The notes below the pieces were generated by a model. It searched no databases, was not told where the DNA came from, and saw nothing but the letters and a program-made list of their open reading frames with translations. This document shows positions 29,001 to 32,329 of a stretch of DNA of 32,329 bases, one piece after another (within the stretch, counting starts at the first letter, position 1; every line of letters begins with the position of its first letter). A program made the translations under genes and the position numbers. Origin of the DNA: CANIZL01 sp043788645 (GTDB taxonomy: Bacteria > Verrucomicrobiota > Verrucomicrobiia > Limisphaerales > UBA9464); the NCBI GenBank assembly GCA_043788645.1, contig JAYVTS010000067.1, positions 1 through 32,329 on the forward strand, given 5' to 3'.

Positions 29001-29973
29001 CTTACCCGCAACGGTCCGACTCACGGTCACCGAAAATCCGTTGGCGGACAGTGATGGCGACGGAATCCCGGATCGCTTAGATCCTGATATTGATGGGGAC
29101 GGGCTGACCAATGCCGAAGAGGAATCCCTAGGGACGGATCCGCGGAATCGGGACACCGATGGCGATGGCTGGTGGGACAAGGCTGAAATCGAGGCGGGGA
29201 CCAATCCCCTGAACGCAGCCTCCCACCCGGAGATCTATGTGGTGGGTGCAAATTCGGTGAGCGTGCTTTTGCCGACGGCGCCAACCGGGGACCTGACTGT
29301 CGGAGGACTCTCCGTGAGTGAACCCGTGGTCAGTCTCTTATTGCCGACCTCCCCAACCGGGGACCTGACCGTCGGTGGAATTACCGTGAGCGGACCTACG
29401 GTGAATTTAGTACTTCCGAGCGCCCCTACCGGCAACCTGACGCTCTTTGAGGTGGCGGTGAGTGAACCGGTGGTAAACTTCTTACTGCCCGCGGCGCCCG
29501 CAGGTGATTTGATCGTCGATGGGTTCACGGTCGGCGAGCCGGTGGTGCATCTGCTGCTGCCCGCGGCGCCGACGGAAGATTTAATCTCATTCGGACTGGT
29601 TTTGTCCGAGCCGACGATTGTAATCGCATTCTCCAACGCGGATGGCACTCTGCCGTCATCGGGCGGAAACAGCTCTTTGGGGAGCGGGGCGAATCATCTC
29701 ACCCAGCCGCTGGTTCGGCTATTGCGTTTAGAATTGCAGCCACCGTCGCCGAGCCTTCGGGGAGCGGTCGCCGGTTTGGCGACCTCGGGTTGGACTGTGG
29801 TTTTGGACTGGAGCGGGCCTTCCCAGGGACGTTACCATGTTGAAGCGAGCCCTGACTTGCTCGAATGGGAAACAATCGCCACCCACCCGTTACCGGCAAC
29901 AGACTGTTTCCGGGTCCAATGCGGAACCGACCGTGCGGATCTCAAATTCTACCGAGTGATCCTCCAGCCATGA
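20053..29973 (+). CDS. giant secreted multidomain rod protein (transthyretin-like, Ig, TSP3, cadherin-like modules)
   Basis: This encodes 3306 residues. The ATG lies one base after the RHS stop, so the genes are almost certainly cotranscribed and coupled. Approximate layout: signal peptide 1-31 (LLAWAFWFAAVQ ... RSA); beta-rich N-region with DGKFGTADD; a CARDB-like strand region at 417-508; a helical section at 550-680; 13 full and one partial transthyretin-like (carboxypeptidase-regulatory-like) units at 886-2193, each with a GxVxxxxGxPVxGA start and a TDxxGxFxFxxVPxGxY end; two SbsA-type Ig domains at 2194-2418; further Ig-like segments to 2713; a TSP3-type DxDGDGIPD block at 2714-2790; two cadherin-like domains at 2793-2996; a second TSP3 block at 2999-3057; five 24-residue repeats at 3068-3187; C-terminal module at 3245-3306 (YHVEASPDLLEWETI ... 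FYRVILQP). The TSP3 and cadherin-like parts suggest calcium binding. No enzyme motif is seen. An extended surface or adhesin-like role is inferred. Confidence 0.92.
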   Translation: MNRLRHLLCSRRLRLLAWAFWFAAVQPTRSAVSSLTTLEYHITGSALRVSPPVLSVPKGIAGSVAVELVGEAALAKNAYIEATLRGPSLPARLLAGAPGQPLVLPPLPLVGDYQLDNIRLVDATTLATRLEGSPSFVPVHVFDDVLVSKVTSRPLTSAEIAEKGIVIDENNFRAVEFEVGFVLDGRTIPVKLPVVTPTFRQSTEIIPAAELEERLKQAERINQDLSSKVQLPPELETARLNIQVRAIGFQPVDSDGPDIGLKIPPIPALMVIPGDIGFLHQFFSVQLFTENAAPSGSGLSVVNVQGELVLPPGPDGIASTDFAKPGDDPLRSARVGANSEILRTRGVVRAGPDGKFGTADDIGRLQPGEGGQAEFLVEGLQEGLHVLEIKLTADLEGLAAGVVKIAGKAVGSVLVRNPKFSLSFSHPRTVRSGEPYEASVTVLNTSASAANRARVTLPASSLSGAVFEAEQNPTVELGDLLPGQSGTARYRLRAQGTGEIAFSNLTTGDDAAAGAFVLTMGVDERGVALSRDSLSLPDFTTNLPPAIRVAADRVLGQALSVATAGQVPAGVRPIARSIVTQRALELAEAGQRLFYGDLTNRVLADLLLDWQGGRGFQSGWDQILRETQAGREWRNALYSELLRAGTEDAAALLARLAPDLAGRGENWAFAAFDVGAKGSGEIGLQLGDASAGPEKSAIIGTLSYANARGGWLVARSPDTNGMVHWRLTNASLAHLSALLVQTNGTGVRRDWTLLNGSGCYAWAFADASNQLQSDPTCGGTLVPGGVAAVTAIKELAPVLLSVRQDLEVLVGRPDKPCFLQGIGNYANVVAVLYSKAMLQEQVNQPAAYTLDTGSTAASVQVQPGGRVALLTLRRPVGGLIPRRLTISGVVTDPRGNPVLTRDVTVRANYREGIEVRGRVVRATGAPVAGVPVTLVYNDQVQSRDACVPFIRRPAQAFTDAAGNFSFDFVLAGIPFTLATTDTTGLSPEATQLILDSVRGNQVQKAELTQLATDSNFQQILLSAFNSGSFDQAVAQAEGLDRATFDDSVDVDSRRSGTVVPVVLTFRGRATVMGQVVESNGTTPVSGAAVNLFPDPGSRELGRGVFANTSGQFSFFGVPLGVFSLDVKDSRGFGRRISGALDIPGATRTLKVVLNGTPDFRGTLNGRLTEADHQTPHSGGHLYLRLGESTVRLLTTDTTGAWFAVGVPIGNYRILAFSADGRRGSKREDVAVTDSLATYVEMALPGTSIVRGRVLTAGGDRPVAGALVAGGGELARTDADGFFTVTGIPMGQRTLSVGVERTLAAGPAKSDPTFDFPRFGAATLEVLPGDGNFTVIRLTPAARVVGRVLFADGKPKPGAFVCQPTDEGFLFVEADGEGRFEWEGLPLGKAIQLSAPGENPPINNPKIPEAGAIRDDPEAALNSALKTFLGVYDPLLNGEGADFSASTFDEKQVLLNFDGETREVLFRLRPVGRIAGTVLNGQGVPIGAQVRVTSDGLSAKMAPAFVIRGDATSDPATGQFGFNGICVGNVQVQAASPFFPQVIVESRKTSSIDANATNLVLRFPATREATGRLAGRVFQPDGVTLVGAGVKVAISFGDLVVTTEADGHFDTRFGLPAFADDGSRGVSYSVKALNPTSGFVGRADVVVLPTGTHTVGNSVDVRLLGKGGLRVQVLLAEGSPAAGANVRIFGGSFPQDHAEGITGPDGRLQFANLFEGVYSLLADLNVSATRIFGRSATSVVRDTSTEVTVRLEPTATLRGRYTLRDGITVIAFAQVSLSGPGGAIGTVPTDADGRFQFEGVPLGSFQLFSNDPVTGHAARLKFDLTTAGETREVSLIEQSLSELTGSVINSSRSGTVPGARVEVNFPGGLLTARSVTTGPDGHFSLVNIPAGEVSLHATDPSLGDIQGDAAVVVPENQAQVVRDIELEARATVTVQVFRGNRGTPGTNVVIALPGGNVRDTDANGRTTFANLRLGTYRASLTSQNPADSHNGTLVSLTVTRGGLLPDVEGFLPGVGEVRGRVVGSDGVTAVPGAVVTVRLVTELFNNAEIVVASGPDGRFRIANVSVGVYQVVAQAASLAAQAEGSIAAGGEVDEVTLTLFPSGTVLARLLRSDGSTPVADADVALGFSALGASDGRTGRSTGTDGRVRFTGVPLGAVNLEAQVPEFGGIVRARGTLAQDGQALDLGDLRLDEALPEVVSVTPLAGADHVRINSVVELIFSEALDPKLVTSEGVFLRATDGSEVAAKVELLTTPDAVLRRVRLTPSAPLRSRVTYQLVVLESDRPEFLGIPGRRAVRDLVGRPLAVPYLASFTTADGTPPLLVSLFPETGTNQIDLRAVIRATFNEPIQADATVTLMSPSGGVSGASAVVLGGLGVTFTPVMGLEANTRYTFALSQVKDLAGNAAMGQPFVSTFDTIDNLGPVISQFRIVEGRLPVAGTTVELEAVLAVPENGVTLYFQREQINLSSVTVAPFRVRVKLPDSGAANFSVLATDHLGNPGVEKLLHIETIPNQPPAVELVRVNPATGPVRAGASFQLRVGATDDVQVTNITVQLTGAFSATETLPDGRETVLSFTVPGTLSGNTIEIAATATDDTGKASAIARLSLPVQVVAAPEILAVAQLILAERQSTNVVVTLNAGAASVVRAEFLTGTNANLVSLGWNNTTNRTLAFSPAVTTTNPIISFRTGIPGTNEISFRATDTNGISAAATLVVVVLADLDGDGIPDAFDPDVDGDGLTLAQETAAGTDPRNPDTDGDTLLDGAEVALGTNPLLVDTDGDGIPDAVDVRPLNPNLPPVAVTDTLRVGRNNSLEVTQATLLANDTDPEDEGVQFVSNSAAAHGTVTVVAPASLRYTPTINFSGADSFTYIIRDPHGLTAVGTVTVNVIENRSPEAIPAGVTVKQGDFVTVSLAGTDPENQPLSFKIRALPTHGQLFQTTGSLSEFRGALITAIPVVVNGARSRVQYVPSPAFFGADEFRFTVNDGELDSLPATVRLTVTENPLADSDGDGIPDRLDPDIDGDGLTNAEEESLGTDPRNRDTDGDGWWDKAEIEAGTNPLNAASHPEIYVVGANSVSVLLPTAPTGDLTVGGLSVSEPVVSLLLPTSPTGDLTVGGITVSGPTVNLVLPSAPTGNLTLFEVAVSEPVVNFLLPAAPAGDLIVDGFTVGEPVVHLLLPAAPTEDLISFGLVLSEPTIVIAFSNADGTLPSSGGNSSLGSGANHLTQPLVRLLRLELQPPSPSLRGAVAGLATSGWTVVLDWSGPSQGRYHVEASPDLLEWETIATHPLPATDCFRVQCGTDRADLKFYRVILQP
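29254..29613 (+). repeat. five tandem 72-bp (24-residue) coding repeats
   Basis: Residues 3068-3187 of the 3306-residue protein are five consecutive units of exactly 24 residues, with consensus VVxLLLPxAPTGDLTVxGxxVSEP. A sixth unit starts (TIVIAF) and breaks off. The strongest conservation is in LLLP, the P-T-GDL turn and the closing SEP. The DNA copies have diverged, so these are old repeats kept at fixed length. They follow the second TSP3 block directly. Confidence 0.85.
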
Positions 29974-30052
29974 AGCCACACCCTTTTGCAAAGACCAAGC
30001 GATCGTTTGAAATGGCGAACGTCTTTCACTCCGTTGCGCTCGTTTCGGACTC

Positions 30053-30070
30053 ATTTTAACTATTTTAACT
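30053..30070. repeat. tandem 9-base direct repeat in an AT-rich leader
   Basis: ATTTTAACT occurs twice without a gap in the 123-base spacer before the glycine-rich protein gene. It is the most AT-rich spot in the window. It may be part of a promoter or operator, but no clean -35/-10 pair could be fixed around it. Confidence 0.4.
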
Positions 30071-30096
30071 CATTAACGCCGATCTATTTTACAATT

Positions 30097-31302
30097 ATGA
30101 ACGCAACACTGACCGCGCTGTTCCTTAGTCCTCGCTTCGTGCGAGGTTCGCTCGTGGCCTGCTTCTTGGCCGGGCTGATCTCGCCCGCAATTGCCCAAGG
30201 CTTCAATGCCGGGAGTACGGGTGCTTTGGGCGATCTGGTGGTTGAAACCAATACCGTGGTAAAACTGCCGTCGGATGGCATTCTAAACTATCGGACGCTC
30301 ACGGTGAATGCTGGCATTACGCTCAGTTTTAAACGAAATGAGCGGAATACTCCGGTCACGATCCTGTCCCAGGGTGACGTAGTGATTAACGGCACCATTA
30401 ATATTTCTGGCCAGCCAGCGACCGACAACAATGGAGGCTTCGGTGGCCCGGGTGGCTTCGACGGAGGAAAACCGGGCTTTGCCCACCAGCTTGCCGGTGG
30501 GAATGGCTATGGTCCGGGTGGCGGGCGAAATGGATCTGACGCCTGTGATACGGGCACGGATCCAGCCAGTGCGGGTCCGGGTGGTGGCGTGTATGCCAAC
30601 CGAGCTTTCTTTATGAGTGGCAATGTCTATGGCAGCCCTCTGCTCATTAATCTGGTGGGAGGTTCTGGGGGCGGGGGCGGCAATGAGTTCAACCGAGGCG
30701 GTGGGGGTGGCGGTGGGGCAATCCTGATTGCTGCCAATACCAGAATTGCTCTCAATAGCGGCGGAAGTATCAACGGACAGGGTGGCGCGGGCAGCGTTTC
30801 TTGCGGGTTGAATGGCGGGTCGGGAGGAGCGGTTCGATTGGTGGCCACTCGAGTCGAGGGCAGCGGTACGATTGACGTTAATAATAGTACTCGGCCCAAT
30901 GAAAACTTCGGCCGCATTCGGGTAGACGCGATTGATTTTACCGGATTGAGTATTTCCTTCGTTCCCAGCGTCGCTCGGACGGCTGGATCCAATTTGCTGG
31001 CCATTCCGCCCGTGGTCCCGCACCTCAATACCGTTGCCTTCGACGATACGCTGATTCCGCTGGGGAGCACGAATATCACTTTTTTCCTGAAGTTTGACTC
31101 AAAAACTAATCGCACGATCAGAGTTCAAGCGCGTGATTTTAATCGCGATGTCCCGATCGAAGTGGTGTTGACTCCCAACTCCGGTCCCGTGCTGCGGTTT
31201 CAGACGAATATTATTAATACGACGATCAATCCCGCCGTCGTAGAGGTTCCGGTCAATGTTCCGGTGAACACTTTAGTCACCGTCCACGCCTGGACGCGTT
31301 GA
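30097..31302 (+). CDS. secreted glycine-rich protein, function unknown
   Basis: This encodes 401 residues from the ATG at 30097. The frame is open upstream to a TTG at 29986, but the ATG gives a textbook signal peptide (FVRGSLVACFLAGLISPAIA, cleavage after A33). The mature N-region (about residues 38-105) alternates hydrophobic and polar residues (LVVETNTVVKLPSDG, VTILSQGDVVINGTINISG), which suggests short beta-helix-like rungs. A glycine-rich stretch (about 108-245) contains runs such as GGSGGGGGNE and RGGGGGGGAILIAA. The C-terminal third (about 270-401) is beta-rich with many Asn/Thr and no recognised domain. Similar Gly-rich exported proteins are widespread in Verrucomicrobiota and Myxococcota; none has a function I can name. 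It is the last gene of the same-strand secreted block. The 123-base AT-rich spacer may carry its own promoter. Confidence 0.8.
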   Translation: MNATLTALFLSPRFVRGSLVACFLAGLISPAIAQGFNAGSTGALGDLVVETNTVVKLPSDGILNYRTLTVNAGITLSFKRNERNTPVTILSQGDVVINGTINISGQPATDNNGGFGGPGGFDGGKPGFAHQLAGGNGYGPGGGRNGSDACDTGTDPASAGPGGGVYANRAFFMSGNVYGSPLLINLVGGSGGGGGNEFNRGGGGGGGAILIAANTRIALNSGGSINGQGGAGSVSCGLNGGSGGAVRLVATRVEGSGTIDVNNSTRPNENFGRIRVDAIDFTGLSISFVPSVARTAGSNLLAIPPVVPHLNTVAFDDTLIPLGSTNITFFLKFDSKTNRTIRVQARDFNRDVPIEVVLTPNSGPVLRFQTNIINTTINPAVVEVPVNVPVNTLVTVHAWTR

Positions 31303-31442
31303 ATCGTGAAACCGGTTTTGGAGCAGTTGAAACTACGCTGAGTCTGCGACGGTACCTGGGTCGGATTTGAATCCTCCCCCATTGCCGGCGCTCCCCGAAA
31401 ACCCGGCGCGGTCGCGCCGACCGGTCCGAAATTCCCCGGGGC

Positions 31443-31461
31443 GGGTGCCGCCCCGGCACCC
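31443..31461 (+). terminator. GC-rich hairpin 140 bases after the secreted block, possible terminator
   Basis: GGGTGCCG and CGGCACCC are perfect 8-base arms around a CCC loop. A second palindrome (CGGCGCG, GT, CGCGCCG) lies about 30 bases before it. No T-run follows, so intrinsic termination is uncertain. Confidence 0.35.
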
Positions 31462-31480
31462 ACACGCGACGCAGGGAGCG

Positions 31481-31500
31481 CCCTCACCCTGCCCTCTCCC
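31481..31500. repeat. pyrimidine-rich interspersed-repeat motif
   Basis: CCCTCACCCTGCCCTCTCCC follows the hairpin. To my knowledge, strings of this type recur in noncoding DNA of planctomycete and verrucomicrobial genomes and give spurious Pro/Leu-rich frames. Only one copy is in this window. Confidence 0.4.
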
Positions 31501-31889
31501 GACGGGCTGTACATTACCCATAGGTTTTTCGCTGGTGAGCGAAGACGATGGCCGGCGGCGGCGGCGGCGTGGGCTTTTTGAGGCTTCGGCTTTGAGCACT
31601 CGTTCCTGGCGGGCCCGCGGGATTGTAGGCCATGGTGTCATGCACCAGCATCCCGATCGTCCCGTCTTCCTCTCCAATTTTGGCGTGGTCGAAGAAGTGG
31701 TACACGGCTTTAGTTTTGACTCGGCTGCCGCAAGCTTGCGGCAGATTCATCATCGGGCGAGCAATAAAATCCCGGCCCACCTCCAGCAGCGCTTACGCAG
31801 CCGCTGATCTCCCAAATCCAAGGAGCTGACGCCCTCGGCGTGGAGTCAGTTCATGGGCGATTCCACTAGGTCATCGGCGATGGATCCGG

Positions 31890-32072
31890 GTGCTGCTTTT
31901 GAGCGATGAATCCGAGCGTTTAGAACGATTGAGTCTCCTGGTGGACGCGAAGAACTCTCAAGAAATCACCGCGGAAGCTCACAATTTGGGCGGAGACGCC
32001 CACTCCGTCGGGCCGGCCGGCGCCCCGCTGGCCGCCCGGCGCGTCGGCGACGGGTCTTCGGGGTACGCGTAG
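31890..32072 (+). pseudogene. possible remnant of a histidine-phosphotransfer (Hpt) domain
   Basis: A 60-codon frame from GTG 31890 contains LERLSLLVDAKN, then ITAEAHNLGGDAHSVG and PLAARR. Spacing and hydrophobic pattern follow the Hpt motif, in which the phosphorylated His sits in AHxLKGxAxxxGA. Here the usual Lys after Leu is Gly, and the helix preceding and following it is missing. The frame ends at TAG 32070-32072. Hpt domains relay phosphate in multistep two-component systems. If real, this is a decayed fragment of such a gene; it may equally be chance. Confidence 0.25.
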
Positions 32073-32165
32073 ATGTGGGCGGATTCGGGTGGGATCCATG
32101 CTCCGTGCAGAGATGCGCTCCCCGATTCGCATGTGGGTGGTGTTTCTCCGAACCCATGGCCGCAG

Positions 32166-32214
32166 GAGAACGCAAAGAACGCGAAAGCAGAGCATTTCGG
32201 TTCTCTGCGTTCTC
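32166..32214. repeat. inverted repeat at right edge of window
   Basis: GAGAACGCA (32166-32174) and TGCGTTCTC (32206-32214) are perfect 9-base arms. An alternative inner hairpin pairs GCAGAG (32187-32192) with CTCTGC (32203-32208). The segment between includes AACGCAAAGAACGCGAAAG, a string type I associate with repeated noncoding elements in this phylum. Confidence 0.5.
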
Positions 32215-32329
32215 GGTGCTCTTTTACCGAGTGTCAGCGGCGGCGTGAAAGTGGTGGAAAAGGGGCGGTTTGAAATTCCGCGGGCGAAATGGAGTGGATT
32301 CTTGTTTTCCGGGAGCATTTGCGATGGGT

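Larger units (their letters stand above)
31303..32329. other. 1027-base 3' stretch without a supported intact gene
   Basis: Open frames on both strands here are low-complexity (Arg/Pro/Ser-rich), and I recognise none. The stretch includes a GC-rich hairpin (31443-31461), a pyrimidine-rich motif (31481-31500), a possible Hpt-domain remnant (31890-32072) and an inverted repeat near the right edge (32166-32214). It resembles the interspersed-repeat-laden spacer at 6194-6976 in character, though I see no shared element. Confidence 0.5.

Noticed and set aside
29254..29613. CRISPR-like array suggested by regular 72-base periodicity
   Set aside because: The units are diverged coding repeats in frame within a protein, with no conserved direct repeat and spacer structure and no cas genes.
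7683..29973. Possible assembly fusion creating the two giant genes
   Set aside because: Each has a single signal peptide at its start, a coherent domain order and a proper C-terminal module, so they look like genuine giant genes.
31367..31807. A 146-codon plus-strand frame and an 88-codon minus-strand frame in the 3' spacer
   Set aside because: Both pass through Pro/Arg-rich low-complexity DNA and a pyrimidine-rich repeat, and neither is recognisable. An unknown repeat-associated protein cannot be excluded.
31920..32318. A 132-codon minus-strand frame at the right edge
   Set aside because: It contains the translated AACGCAAAGAACGC-type repeat and has no domain resemblance.

Overview
The window is high in GC. 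It pairs ordinary housekeeping genes with a long run of very large secreted proteins. A PEP-CTERM anchor, a seven-unit Gloeo_Verruco repeat protein, 'YxxExSxDLxxW...FYRV'-type C-termini and weak Shine-Dalgarno sites together point to a Verrucomicrobiota chromosome, probably Pedosphaera/Limisphaerales-like. This lineage is an inference from family content; no rRNA gene or other taxonomic marker is present.

Positions 1-4571 are housekeeping. A 3'-truncated tex gene (RNA-binding transcription accessory protein) runs leftward off the window edge, preceded on the same strand by a TatT-like tetratricopeptide gene. Divergently, infC (IF-3) starts at a TTG behind a strong GGAGGT. Its stop overlaps the ATG of a HAD-family phosphatase. 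The usual partners rpmI and rplT are not next to infC.

Positions 4754-6193 encode a secreted Gloeo_Verruco repeat protein. The 783 bases that follow hold no convincing gene. They carry a duplicated 57-58 bp element, a tandem 10-mer and hairpins, and look like interspersed-repeat sequence.

Positions 6977-31302 form a same-strand block of four exported proteins: a PEP-CTERM protein, a 4122-residue RHS/YD-repeat giant, a 3306-residue multidomain giant starting one base after the RHS stop, and a glycine-rich secreted protein 123 bases later. The RHS giant has a signal peptide, Ig/SbsA-like modules, a propeller-like region, a DUF6531-like entry segment, a long YD-repeat shell, an RHS core and a distinct C-terminal domain. 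That C-terminal domain has the pattern of an ADP-ribosyltransferase: an early FRG arginine, a central Ser strand and a late EVVF glutamate. The 3306-residue protein is a rod of about 13 transthyretin-like (carboxypeptidase-regulatory-like) units followed by Ig, TSP3-type calcium-binding and cadherin-like modules and five exact-length 24-residue repeats. I infer a large surface or secreted RHS toxin/adhesin-like system, with the second giant as a possible partner or anchor and no immunity gene next to the toxin tip.

Positions 31303-32329 carry no supported intact gene. They contain hairpins, low-complexity interspersed-repeat sequence and a possible remnant of a histidine-phosphotransfer domain.
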